A stretch of DNA of 64,000 nucleotides from Pseudomonas brassicacearum subsp. neoaurantiaca (GTDB lineage: Bacteria > Pseudomonadota > Gammaproteobacteria > Pseudomonadales > Pseudomonadaceae). A program made the position numbers and the translations under genes. Location: contig NZ_VDLV01000002.1 of assembly GCF_013608025.1 (NCBI RefSeq), forward strand, positions 59,916-123,915, read 5' to 3'. The notes below the pieces were generated by a model. It was given only the letters and a program-made list of their open reading frames with translations, did not search any database and was not told the DNA's origin. Shown here in pieces: positions 49,332-58,848 of the stretch (within the stretch, counting starts at the first letter, position 1; each line of letters begins with the position of its first letter).

Positions 49332-52300
49332 TTACCACTGAAACGATTTGAGCGAGTCGGCGGTTACCCCTGGCCTGGCATAGGCCCAAGCCCAATCCGG
49401 TATTTGAAAATGACTTTCCAGATGCAGGGCAAAGTCCAGGCGACTGCGCCCTGGATGGTTGCTGGGAAAGTCGAAATTGTAGAGATAACGCTGGGCCTGG
49501 CTTCGGCTGACGCTGAACAGGTCGCGGACGATTTGATTGGCGCGGGCTTCCTCTCTGCCCTGGCCGGCGGCCATTGCAAGCGCCAGGTTACCCACGGAGT
49601 CGAACACCCCGGGTTGGGCAAGTGCCTGTCGTATCGTGCTGTCGCTGAAGTACGGGCCGACCAGGTCTTCCCATAGTCGTCTGATGTGCTGCCGGGGCAG
49701 ACTTAAAATCCCGGACCACAGGTCCGGGACATTGAGCAGCATTTCTACCCTGGAGTTGGACGGTGCGTGCCCTGGGGCGCCGAAATACCTGGCCGCCGAG
49801 GACAGATCAACGCTGTCGGTGTCTCCCAATATTTCCTTCAGCAACACCAGGAAATCCACCAAGGGTTGACGATGGACGATGAGCGTACGCAGGTTCTGAT
49901 CGTTGAAGACGCGCATCCACTCGACGTCGATGCTTTCCGTTCTCAGCAGTTCCTCCAAGCAAGTGCGAGAGTACTCGGCGATGAGCCGGAGTCGCTCGTC
50001 GGAGATCGCCGGATCGCGTAGCCAGCCTGCAACCAAGCCGACATCCAGCAAGCCGCCTAAATGAGATTCGATGACGGGTGATGCATAGACAATATTGAAG
50101 CGTCTCTCCAACTCCGGGAAGCGTCCAAGAGCCGCCATCAGGAGGCCGACGGTTTCCTCGGCATTTTGGTAATAAACGAATTGCTGGAACAGGGCATCGT
50201 CATCGATGTCCTGGTCCGTTCCAGCGGTGAGTCTTTCGGCAATTCGGTCCAGATCGTCGCGGCCCACCAGATAAGCACCACCGAGTGCTTCATCGAGCGC
50301 ATCGTCATCAAGATCGGCGTGGACATCATCGTCGTAACGGACGTAAGCCTCATCGATATCCGGATGGTTCATCTCCAACTGCCGAGCGGTGACTCCGTAC
50401 TCGAGCATGATGTGCTTGACGTTGGCGCTCAACAGCAGAAATTTGTTGCCGAGCAGTAGGTCGATTTGTTCCCTGTCGACGGGCTTCAGCAGAATTTCCT
50501 CAAAGAATTGCCTGACCGCTTGTTTGTCCTGCACGTTGTATGGAATGTTGTCCGGCATCAGTCTGGCCAGGGAGTGTGGTGACAAGAAACGCCCTATGTT
50601 GAACAGAATTTCCGGTGGCAGGGCGGCCTGTTGTGCCTGTTCCAATGCCCTGCGCCCTACCCAGTGGGTGTAGCGTTCCAGGTAATCGAGCAACGGTTGA
50701 AACAGACGGTGCGGGTTAGGGAATCCGACAACGATGCTGGTCAGGTCGAGCACTGCGGCATCATCCAGGACCTCCACCAGAGAGTCGGAGTAATCCAGAA
50801 AAGCCTGTTGCAGGGATGAGATAGGCTGCACCAGGAAAGCATTGACCTCTGGATGCTGGTCGACATAGTCGGCCGCTTCATTGCGCAACCCTTGCATGGT
50901 AAATCTGCCCTGGCTTCCCTCGTTCAATCCCCGGACAACGGCGTTGAAAAAACAATTGCCATCGGCTGGAATCTCCACAGTGTCTTTACCCAATTGCAGG
51001 TTGTAATGGTTGAAGGTGGTTCGTCTCAGAACGATGTCCAGCGCGTTTCTTTCCGGGTGAGAAACGCTGGGGTAGATGCGTTCCGCTTGCCCCGGGGTAA
51101 AACGCACCGACCAAGGTCGCGATCCGGGGATTTCATTGATGAGCAGCAGGCTGCGGTGTTGCGGCCAACTGGGAAGCCGAGTCATAAGGGCCGGGACCAG
51201 GTCCATGATGTTGGTGTTCCAGACGCCAGGGCTGCGTATCGAATCGGAAATGCTCGCAATCGCGCCGGGTGTCGACGTTTGCGCAGCTTGCGCAGCGTTC
51301 GGTTGCGCGGGGGGGCTAGTCGGGCGCTTGCGTTTCCCTCCGCCATGACCAAACCCTACGGTACGCCATTCGCCGTTGGGCATTCGCGCCACGGTACTTC
51401 TCATGACGCCGCTGGAGCGGATGCCCAAGCCGGTCGATGGATCGACGATCACGGCTTCGGTCGCGGCATGCTTTGTATTGTCGTGTACCCGGAACACCGT
51501 CCCCTCGGGCTGGCGGATGTAGACCGGGCGGGTCACGCTGCCAGTGGTCGGGTTGACGAAGGTCATGCGGTAAAAGCCCTGTTCGTCCGTCGCCGTCGCG
51601 TGAACCACGGAGGTATCGGTCACAGCAAAGCGTTGGTAGACGGCCTCTTCCAGAGGCAGTCCGGCCAGCGCTTCGTCCCTGGCTTGGCGTCGCGCTGATA
51701 TCGCCAGGAACGAGGTGCGGCCGCGTGCGGCGTTCGCCGTCGCACGAACCAGGCTTCGCCCGGGATAATTGGCGATTTTGTGCACGAAGAGCAGCGTCCT
51801 CAGGTTCAGCGGGATCGCGCCGGTCTTGATGGTCAACAGTCCCGTTTTTGCCCAGCTTTTCAAGAACGTGACAATGCCGGGCGTCATGAGCATGCCGGCG
51901 ATCTCCTGCGCGATATCGATCGCCAGCAGGGCCAGGCGTGCATGGGTCTCACGCCGCACGTCACGGTTACTGTTGGAGAGGGGATCGGCATGAATGACCT
52001 GGAAGTCGACGTGCTCGCGGTGAAGGGTTTCGATGAAATCACCCGTGATCGGCAGGGCGCGAACCCAGGGGCGACCGGTTTGTCCGAAGATTTGCCGGGT
52101 CTCCGCTGGATAGGTGGTGGGCAGTCGCGCGCGGAAATAGGCCTGCCATTGCGCGTCCCGCAAGAGTTCGGTCACTCCCACGCTCAGATCGGCAAATTCA
52201 TGGAAATCCTGGCCGCCGGGGCTGTCCGGGAAGTACGCGCCCACCGTGCCGTTGATTTCCGGCCCGACCTGATCGGTAAGGATCAGTGCGCCTTCAACCT

Positions 52301-54719
52301 TCAGTGCCGAGCGCAGTACCCCTGTCACGCCCATCGTGCCGCCTAGCGTAAGGCCGTAGAGACGCACGTTTTTTCCCATCACATGGCCGTGTCTGTTGGC
52401 TGGCGGCGACTGCTGCAAGATCACGTCCAACCAGAGCGCCAGCAGTTTTTGGGGGCTTGAAGGGTCGATGGTCCTGTCGATGAGGCTGCTCTTGAACACT
52501 TCGTCGCCCCTGAGCGCGGCTTCGTACCCTTTGAACCGCATGTTGGCCAGGTACGCGGCCTGCCAGGCGGCCTTGTATTCGGGTTGGTTCAATTTTTCCC
52601 GCAGCATCGCTTCGTAGCGGCCGCCGGCGTCGATGGCGGTCGTCATCATCGCCAGTTCGGATCCGGACAGGGTGATGAGGTAACCATTGGACGGATTGCG
52701 TATACGTTGGCCTTTTCGGTCGAGAAGGTGGACGGGCAGCACCGCCAGAGCGGCGGGGTTTTTCGACGGGCGCAGGTTATCCAGCATCAGTTGGGTCAGG
52801 CTGGTGGTCGTGGATTGTCTTGGATTGTCGGTGCTGCCGAAGAACAGCCTGACCGTCGTAGCGTCGGGATCGGGATCCAGGTCCGGATGCACGGTTCGCT
52901 GCAGGTATTGCTTGATCTGTTGGCGAGTGAACTGCACCAACGTCGGGATGCCGTTTCCCAGGTTCTGGACAGCTCGAACGACCCGTTCTTCCAGGAGCAG
53001 ATAGCGCTCCTGCTCCAAAAACGTGGAGGTTTTGTAAAAGTCGGGACGGTTATATTCGATCAACGCCTGCTGGCGCACAGCCGAGGGGCCGGTGAGCGAC
53101 AGTTGGGGCAGGGCCTGTGCCTCCTCCGTGTCTTGCGCAAAGATTTGCAGCTCCGTCGTCTCGCTCGCGGCGGCCTCGAAGACTTTTTCCAGGGCCGCGG
53201 CCTGGCTCTGCAACAGATCATTGGCCGCGACCTCGAACACATGCCCGGTCAGTTCGCTGGAGATCGACTGGATCGTGCGTCGCTGCCCAGCGTGCAAAGG
53301 GCGGAGGGTGCTGATCAAGGCCTGGGACGAAACGAACCGCTGCAAGCCGTCTTCCATGGAGTACAGGAACAGGACGGGATGATTCGCTTGCTTGATCACC
53401 ATTGCCGCCGGCCATTTTTGCGCGGGCGCGCTGCCCATATCGAGCATGACCGTAAACACTTGGGGAACGGGGGGAAGCAATAAACGGCTTCGGCCGGCCT
53501 GGGAAGGCTGGTGGGTGATCCGTTCCAGCAGCCGGTCTTCGTCGTACTGCGTCAGTCGGGCACTCCCGGTCAACTGGCTGGTGGGTGTGCGGTCTACTTG
53601 ATATAGCTGGAAAAAGTGCAGGAATCGCTGCGCGAGCAAACCGGCGAACACCGCCTGGGCCGTGGGCGGCGGTGTTGCATCGGCGTCGGTATCGGGCGGG
53701 TCCGCACGGATCATGGTGTTGCGAAACTGCAGCAGGTCGGCACGCAACTGAGCCTTGAGGCTGTCATTGCGGGTGGGGTCAGGGAGATAGAATGCCGACT
53801 CCATGGCCCTCGACAGCGCGGCGTCGACAGGCCTGGTGAATACACTGTCGGCCTCTGCCGTGGCCTGGGGATCGGTGAAAAAACCAACGCCGCCGAGAGG
53901 GAAGGAGGGCGGCGCATCCCGCAGAAGGCTTTCCCATAGCACGTCGATAAAGGGCTCTGAGCTGGTCAGCGAACGGACGCCGTTCGTGTCGGTCGTGAAA
54001 CGGTTGACGTACCAGTGATCCGGGGCGATCGATTGAAACAACGAAGGTCGGAATTTTCGGGCGGGTACCTTGGCCTGGATGTTACTGATCAGCAGGCTAT
54101 GCATCACGTTTTCGAAGGTCGGCAGGCCGGCGAACAAACGGGCCAGTTTCGCCTCATTGGCATCCAGCGCATCCAATTGCCGGGCCTGTTCAGCTTCCCG
54201 GGGACTGGGCGGCGGATCTTGTGGGGCTGGGGCGGTGGTGACGATTCGCCCGGAACCTTGGTAATTGGACGGAATGCCTGCACGCAATCGCTGCATTTGT
54301 GCAGGCGTGAGTGCCACGCCGCTACCCCTTAAGGATGAGAAGTCCAGGGACATATGGCTGATATGCGGATACACCCAGCCCTCGCGTGGGGACAGGGCGC
54401 CGGTGGGCTGGTTTTCCCTGCTCTGATGGGCAGGCAAAAAGCCGGGCGTTACGGCGTCGCGCAACGGCACGTGAGTGGTTTTAGTCTGGGCGGCGGAGTC
54501 GATGGTCTCGACTTCCTGATAAGTGACCCGCACCTGGGCGCTACCGCTCAGGCCTTGTTCGGCTAGCCATCGGTCGGCAAGCGCATGTGTCACGAAGTGT
54601 TGGCCGCTGGGTAGTGGAGTGATGGACGGGAGTTCGGTTGCCAGGGACGGCTGGACTATCGAGCGCGCGCCGAAGGCGTCTGACGACTCGCCAGATTTCT
54701 CTTCAAAAAAAACAGACAT
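49332..54719 (-). CDS. Giant dermonecrotic-toxin-like protein with permuted OTU and F-box-like segments
   Basis: A 1795-residue protein from ATG 54719 (MSVFFEEKSGESSD); the GTG at 54770 is an alternative. Residues about 180-1060 resemble the DUF6543 'dermonecrotic toxin' region of large Pseudomonas proteins (GGTMGVTGVLRSALKVEGAL, DSPGGQDFHEFADLSVGV). Residues 1167-1296 show OTU cysteine-protease elements in permuted order: helix NIMDLVPALMTRL, strand LLLINE, then TTFNHYNLQL (His1238), then PADGNCFFNAVVRGL (Asp1253, Cys1256) and LR at 1278. Residues 1367-1387 (LPPEILFNIGRFLSPHSLARL) look like an F-box. KRKRP at 1129-1133 could be a nuclear signal. The Asp-rich stretch near 1460-1480 and the C-terminus are unassigned. 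No signal peptide. An AT-rich patch with TATAAA lies upstream. Function is inferred, not shown. Confidence 0.8.
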   Translation of the reverse strand: MSVFFEEKSGESSDAFGARSIVQPSLATELPSITPLPSGQHFVTHALADRWLAEQGLSGSAQVRVTYQEVETIDSAAQTKTTHVPLRDAVTPGFLPAHQSRENQPTGALSPREGWVYPHISHMSLDFSSLRGSGVALTPAQMQRLRAGIPSNYQGSGRIVTTAPAPQDPPPSPREAEQARQLDALDANEAKLARLFAGLPTFENVMHSLLISNIQAKVPARKFRPSLFQSIAPDHWYVNRFTTDTNGVRSLTSSEPFIDVLWESLLRDAPPSFPLGGVGFFTDPQATAEADSVFTRPVDAALSRAMESAFYLPDPTRNDSLKAQLRADLLQFRNTMIRADPPDTDADATPPPTAQAVFAGLLAQRFLHFFQLYQVDRTPTSQLTGSARLTQYDEDRLLERITHQPSQAGRSRLLLPPVPQVFTVMLDMGSAPAQKWPAAMVIKQANHPVLFLYSMEDGLQRFVSSQALISTLRPLHAGQRRTIQSISSELTGHVFEVAANDLLQSQAAALEKVFEAAASETTELQIFAQDTEEAQALPQLSLTGPSAVRQQALIEYNRPDFYKTSTFLEQERYLLLEERVVRAVQNLGNGIPTLVQFTRQQIKQYLQRTVHPDLDPDPDATTVRLFFGSTDNPRQSTTTSLTQLMLDNLRPSKNPAALAVLPVHLLDRKGQRIRNPSNGYLITLSGSELAMMTTAIDAGGRYEAMLREKLNQPEYKAAWQAAYLANMRFKGYEAALRGDEVFKSSLIDRTIDPSSPQKLLALWLDVILQQSPPANRHGHVMGKNVRLYGLTLGGTMGVTGVLRSALKVEGALILTDQVGPEINGTVGAYFPDSPGGQDFHEFADLSVGVTELLRDAQWQAYFRARLPTTYPAETRQIFGQTGRPWVRALPITGDFIETLHREHVDFQVIHADPLSNSNRDVRRETHARLALLAIDIAQEIAGMLMTPGIVTFLKSWAKTGLLTIKTGAIPLNLRTLLFVHKIANYPGRSLVRATANAARGRTSFLAISARRQARDEALAGLPLEEAVYQRFAVTDTSVVHATATDEQGFYRMTFVNPTTGSVTRPVYIRQPEGTVFRVHDNTKHAATEAVIVDPSTGLGIRSSGVMRSTVARMPNGEWRTVGFGHGGGKRKRPTSPPAQPNAAQAAQTSTPGAIASISDSIRSPGVWNTNIMDLVPALMTRLPSWPQHRSLLLINEIPGSRPWSVRFTPGQAERIYPSVSHPERNALDIVLRRTTFNHYNLQLGKDTVEIPADGNCFFNAVVRGLNEGSQGRFTMQGLRNEAADYVDQHPEVNAFLVQPISSLQQAFLDYSDSLVEVLDDAAVLDLTSIVVGFPNPHRLFQPLLDYLERYTHWVGRRALEQAQQAALPPEILFNIGRFLSPHSLARLMPDNIPYNVQDKQAVRQFFEEILLKPVDREQIDLLLGNKFLLLSANVKHIMLEYGVTARQLEMNHPDIDEAYVRYDDDVHADLDDDALDEALGGAYLVGRDDLDRIAERLTAGTDQDIDDDALFQQFVYYQNAEETVGLLMAALGRFPELERRFNIVYASPVIESHLGGLLDVGLVAGWLRDPAISDERLRLIAEYSRTCLEELLRTESIDVEWMRVFNDQNLRTLIVHRQPLVDFLVLLKEILGDTDSVDLSSAARYFGAPGHAPSNSRVEMLLNVPDLWSGILSLPRQHIRRLWEDLVGPYFSDSTIRQALAQPGVFDSVGNLALAMAAGQGREEARANQIVRDLFSVSRSQAQRYLYNFDFPSNHPGRSRLDFALHLESHFQIPDWAWAYARPGVTADSLKSFQW

Positions 54720-54832
54720 GCAGGTATCCCGGTTTTGTTTAAGGGACACCGACCGTATCGCAGCGCACACGCGGATCTGACATACATATTTATAGGCGGG
54801 CGGCAGCGATGGGAGAGTTGTATCTCAGGGTT

Positions 54833-57800
54833 TCATGGACTCGTCACCAGGGGCTGGCATTGAGTGTGGCTGCCCGGTTGGAGGTAGGGCGAAAGGAACG
54901 GCGCCATGCCCTTGAGCACCTGAACCGGCAAGGCCGAGGTGAACTTGAAGTTCTGCGCCGAAGCCCCCGGGACGTAAGCGGTGAGTGTGCCGAAATGGCT
55001 GTCGCCGATGTAGAACACGAAGGTCGCGGTACGGTTGATCGACTTGGAGCTGATGACCCGTCCACCGGAACCGATGGCTTCGATACGGTTGTCACCGGTG
55101 CCAGTCTTGCCGCCCATGGCCAGCGGTGTACCGTCGGCCAACTTGAAACTGCCGGCCACGCGTTTTGCGGTGCCGGCATCCACCACTTGTGACAGTGCAC
55201 CGCGTAACGCCCGGGCGACCTCCGCCGGCATTACGCGCTTGCCGTTCTCCGGGTTGCTGACCAGTCGCGTTTCATAGGGTGTATCCACCGCAAACTGCAA
55301 ACTGTCGACGCGCAGGGCGGGGCGCCGCACGCCGTCATTGAGAATGGTCCCCACCAGTTCCGCCAACGCGGCCGGGCGGTCGCCGGAACTGCCGATGGCG
55401 GTGGCCAGCGAAGGTACGAGGTGATCGAACGGGTAGCCGACTTGTTGCCAGCGTTGGTGGATATCCAGGAACGCTTCTATCTCAAGCATGGTGCGGATGC
55501 GACTGTCGCGGGCGCTCTTGTGCCGGCTCTTGAACAGCCAGCTATAGACTTCCTGGCGCTCGAACTGGCTGGCCTTGACGATCTGGCTGAACTTGGCATC
55601 GGGGTTGTTCAGCAAGTAACCCATCAACCACAAGTCCAAGGGGTGGACCTTGGCGATGAAGCCCTGGTCCGGCAGGTCATAGGCGCCGGGGCCATAGCTT
55701 TGGTAGAGCCGTTCCAGGCGCTCGTCGGTGAGTTTTTCCGCGCTCTTGGCGGACTTCAGGTGGGCGCGTACGAAGCGGTTGAAGCTTTCCTGGCTGTCGT
55801 TGGGAAAGAAATAGCGGTGCACGGCGGCCAGGCGAATTGCGGTGGGACGCATGCCGTCGAGGAAGGTTTCCAGGCGCTGGCCGGTGTCTTTCTTTTGATA
55901 TTTCTTCCAGAACCTGAGCAGGAACGACGTGCCTTCGCGATCGGCGAATTGGGCCAGGTATTCCTGGCGGCGTGGGTCCTTGTCGTCCTTGAGCAGCTCG
56001 GAACTGTTGTTGGGGCCGGCATAGGTGGCGTAGCGCACCAGGTCGCGCATCAGGCGGATGAACGGCAGGTTGATGGATTCGCGCAGGGCGTCGCGCAACG
56101 TCGGCAGGCGGCCGTCGTCTTCCTTGCGGAAGTTATGGAAGGTGTGCAGCCCGCCGCCGGTAAAAAATGCCTCGCCGGGGCTGGCCGAATAGGTCCGGTC
56201 CAGCGCGGCTTCGAGCATCTTCGGCAGGCTGCGGTCGGTGTTTTCAATCAAGTAGTCCACCGCCCAGCGCGACAGGCGATCCTGCTCGGCGATTTCGGTT
56301 TTCTTCAACGCCGCCGGGGTCTGCTGGGCATAACGCTCGTGCAGTTCGGCGATGATTTGCAGGTAGGTCGTGAGCACGCGCAACTTGGCGGTGGAGCCCA
56401 GTTCCAGTTTGCTGCCTTCGTTGATGTCGAAAGGCTGGTCGGTGCTGTCGGTTTGAACTCGCACGCGGGAGCCATCGGGGGTCAGTTCCAGCAGGGTGAA
56501 GCTGTAGCGCACCTGCGTGGTGCTGGTGGGGGTCAGCAGGCGTTCTCCCATCAGGCCGATCTCGGCGGCGAACGCCGGGTCGGCCAAGCGCTTGAGGTAC
56601 TCGGTGGCCTGGGCCTGCAGGTCGCTTTGCAAGGTGCTGGTGGCGGAGAGGTCGAGGCGATCGAGGTCGTACAGCGGACGGTTGAGCAGCGCAGCGAGGC
56701 GACTGCGGGCGGCACTGATGCCCTTGTTCGTTTCGTTGGGCTGGACGGTCGGGTCCTGGACCCAGTCGCGGTAGGAAACCTTGCTCGCCAGTGCTGCCTC
56801 GGACAGCGCCGCGTCGATCACACCGTTCTGCGCCAACAGGCGAATGTGGCTGTCGGTCAGGCTCGCCAGTTCATCATGGCCCTTGGACAGGTAATGTGAA
56901 GGCCGCCGCTGGGCAATCATCAACGACAGCATTTCCCGCAGGGCCAAGCCCTTTTCCGCCAGGCTCTTGGGGTCGCTGGCGCTGCTGAACAAGCGTTCAT
57001 TGGCGCGCTTGAAGTCCGCGCCGTACCAGACCCTCAAACCTTCCGCCATGCCATGTACTTCGCCATGCCCCGGCACGGCTGAGAGGGGGACGCTGTTGAG
57101 GTAGTCGCGGACGATCCGCTGGCGCGCCTCAAGGGTTTGCGGGCCGGCCTGGTAGGCGCGCACGCTGGCGGAAATCATCTGGCGGATCTTCTCCGCCCCC
57201 GACACGGTCAGGCCTTCGGGGGAGTGCCGGTATTTCTCGAGCTGTGTGGCCAGCGTGCTGCCGCCGGCAGACTGTCCCGGCAGGCTCAACAGCTTGGCCA
57301 CCTGCGACCACGCCGCCATGCCGAAGCGCGGCCAGTCTACCGCCGGGTTGGCCAGTGGTTGCTTGGGGTCGAGCAAAAAGCGGTTCTCGATGAACAACAG
57401 GCTTTGCACCACCACCGGTGGTATGGCGTCAAAACTCGCATACAACTGTTGCGGGTACTTGAACTGATACACCGGCGCGGCGCGACAATCGGTAAGGGTC
57501 AGCCCCGCCTGGATCTTTTCCGGGTAGGGCACGAACAAGCCCTTGTGGACGTAGTCCATCAAGGCCGGCGAAAACCGCGCCTGGGCCTCGACCACGTAAT
57601 CGCGCTTGAGCAGCCGCGGCAGGAATTCTCCCAGCGCGCTGTAGCCCAACCGTTGATCGAACGGGCCGGCTCCCGGATAGACGATGGCATCGCTCGGACC
57701 CGGTTGCACCGAATAGGTCAAGGATGCGGCGTACTTGCTGACCTCCTGTGCCTGGAACCGGGACGTGCGCATCTCCTTGGCCACAGCCAGGCCGACCACC

Positions 57801-57955
57801 ACCACGATGATCAGCAACAACAACCAGAACGCCCGCCAGCCATGCCGGGCGCGGCGAGTTTTTTTAGGTAAAGGCGCTTCTTCCATACGTTCAGTCGGGA
57901 CCACAGGTTTATTCGAATCGGTTTGCCACAAAGCGCCCATAGTCGACTGATCCAT
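54833..57955 (-). CDS. Bifunctional penicillin-binding-protein-like protein (GT51 plus transpeptidase)
   Basis: A 1040-residue inner-membrane protein with a basic cytoplasmic tail (KKTRRARHGWR), one membrane helix (about 42-62), a GT51-like domain and a penicillin-binding transpeptidase domain. The GT51 motifs deviate: FIENRFLLDP where the family has ED...F, and GGSTLATQLEKY in place of GGST(I/L)TQQ. Transpeptidase motifs are STAK at 521-524 (GSTAKLRVL) and KTG at 950-952 (GGKTGTGDN). ATG 57955 lacks a strong ribosome site; ATG 57940 is an alternative. It resembles class A PBPs but is longer than PBP1a/1b. It lies 113 bases upstream of the toxin gene on the same strand. Confidence 0.85.
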   Translation of the reverse strand: MDQSTMGALWQTDSNKPVVPTERMEEAPLPKKTRRARHGWRAFWLLLLIIVVVVGLAVAKEMRTSRFQAQEVSKYAASLTYSVQPGPSDAIVYPGAGPFDQRLGYSALGEFLPRLLKRDYVVEAQARFSPALMDYVHKGLFVPYPEKIQAGLTLTDCRAAPVYQFKYPQQLYASFDAIPPVVVQSLLFIENRFLLDPKQPLANPAVDWPRFGMAAWSQVAKLLSLPGQSAGGSTLATQLEKYRHSPEGLTVSGAEKIRQMISASVRAYQAGPQTLEARQRIVRDYLNSVPLSAVPGHGEVHGMAEGLRVWYGADFKRANERLFSSASDPKSLAEKGLALREMLSLMIAQRRPSHYLSKGHDELASLTDSHIRLLAQNGVIDAALSEAALASKVSYRDWVQDPTVQPNETNKGISAARSRLAALLNRPLYDLDRLDLSATSTLQSDLQAQATEYLKRLADPAFAAEIGLMGERLLTPTSTTQVRYSFTLLELTPDGSRVRVQTDSTDQPFDINEGSKLELGSTAKLRVLTTYLQIIAELHERYAQQTPAALKKTEIAEQDRLSRWAVDYLIENTDRSLPKMLEAALDRTYSASPGEAFFTGGGLHTFHNFRKEDDGRLPTLRDALRESINLPFIRLMRDLVRYATYAGPNNSSELLKDDKDPRRQEYLAQFADREGTSFLLRFWKKYQKKDTGQRLETFLDGMRPTAIRLAAVHRYFFPNDSQESFNRFVRAHLKSAKSAEKLTDERLERLYQSYGPGAYDLPDQGFIAKVHPLDLWLMGYLLNNPDAKFSQIVKASQFERQEVYSWLFKSRHKSARDSRIRTMLEIEAFLDIHQRWQQVGYPFDHLVPSLATAIGSSGDRPAALAELVGTILNDGVRRPALRVDSLQFAVDTPYETRLVSNPENGKRVMPAEVARALRGALSQVVDAGTAKRVAGSFKLADGTPLAMGGKTGTGDNRIEAIGSGGRVISSKSINRTATFVFYIGDSHFGTLTAYVPGASAQNFKFTSALPVQVLKGMAPFLSPYLQPGSHTQCQPLVTSP

Positions 57956-58058
57956 TCACGCAGATTGATCGGACTTGCTTGAAGCTTAGACGGTGGTTGG
58001 CGTGGGGGGAGGGGAAATTGTGGACATCCGTGTGTAACGGCTTGCGGCGGTGCCCTTT

Positions 58059-58167
58059 GTGGCGAGGGAGCTTGCTCCCGCTGGGTGGCGAAGCCGCCCC
58101 CGCTTTTTCAACTCGCAAAAGCTGGGCGGCTGCTGCGCAGCCGAGCGGGAGCAAGCTCCCTCGCCAC
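58059..58167. repeat. Type B REPIN flanking the RAYT gene (downstream side)
   Basis: A 109-base unit, GTGGCGAGGGAGCTTGCTCC to GGAGCAAGCTCCCTCGCCAC, with inner arms around TTTTTCAACTCGCAAAAGC. It is identical, and in the same orientation, to 58740-58848. Confidence 0.9.
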
Positions 58168-58176
58168 GAAAAGTGA

Positions 58177-58638
58177 TCAGAGCCATATGGTGTCCCAGAG
58201 CGGGTAGTCGCCAATACGATCTACCAGGCCTGCGCGAAGGGGGTTGGCAATGATGTAGCGGGCGCAGGGCCGCAGGTCCTGATTGTCGCGGATCGCCCGG
58301 TCGTGAAAGCCGTTTTGCCAGAAGGCACCGTTCCGGCCCATGGCTCGATTGATCGCAAGAGTGCTGCGAGACTTAACCCCTCGCATCACTTCAGACAGTC
58401 CGGCTTGCTCCAGCTGTACCAACCAATGCAGGTGGTCCGGCATCACAACCCAGGCGAGCGAATTGATCTGGAATTGTTCATGCGCCAGACGCATCTCCGC
58501 AACTAGCAGACGGCCCAGCCGCAAGTTTTTGAAGATCGGCGTGCGTTGGTGGACGACCGTAGTGACGAGGTAACCTCGCCCAGGTTCTGATGAGCGTCCA
58601 TGACGCAGTCGATGGGAGTTTGGACGTAGAGGATGCAT
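58177..58638 (-). CDS. REP-associated tyrosine transposase (RAYT)
   Basis: A 153-residue Y1/HUH-type single-strand transposase of the RAYT group, thought to spread REPIN elements. It contains the HUH motif in WVVMPDHLHWLVQ (about 63-75) and the N-terminal GRGYLVTTVVHQRTPIF typical of RAYTs. The catalytic Tyr is expected in CARYIIANPLRAGLV (about 126-140). No frameshift or stop interrupts it. It is bracketed by two identical type B REPINs 9 and 101 bases away, the classical RAYT arrangement. The many type B copies in the window are its likely substrates. Confidence 0.92.
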   Translation of the reverse strand: MHPLRPNSHRLRHGRSSEPGRGYLVTTVVHQRTPIFKNLRLGRLLVAEMRLAHEQFQINSLAWVVMPDHLHWLVQLEQAGLSEVMRGVKSRSTLAINRAMGRNGAFWQNGFHDRAIRDNQDLRPCARYIIANPLRAGLVDRIGDYPLWDTIWL

Positions 58639-58739
58639 TCCGTGCTTCCTTTTGCTGAGTTCACCATAACGGTAGCTGTGCTGGCTCCGACCCGTCGCGT
58701 TGATGGTTGAACGACTTTTCCGAAAACAACGTAGTCCCC

Positions 58740-58848
58740 GTGGCGAGGGAGCTTGCTCCCGCTGGGTGGCGAAGCCGCCCCCGCTTTTTCAACTCGCAAA
58801 AGCTGGGCGGCTGCTGCGCAGCCGAGCGGGAGCAAGCTCCCTCGCCAC
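58740..58848. repeat. Type B REPIN flanking the RAYT gene (upstream side)
   Basis: Identical over 109 bases to 58059-58167, in direct orientation, so the two units could recombine and delete the transposase gene. Confidence 0.9.
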
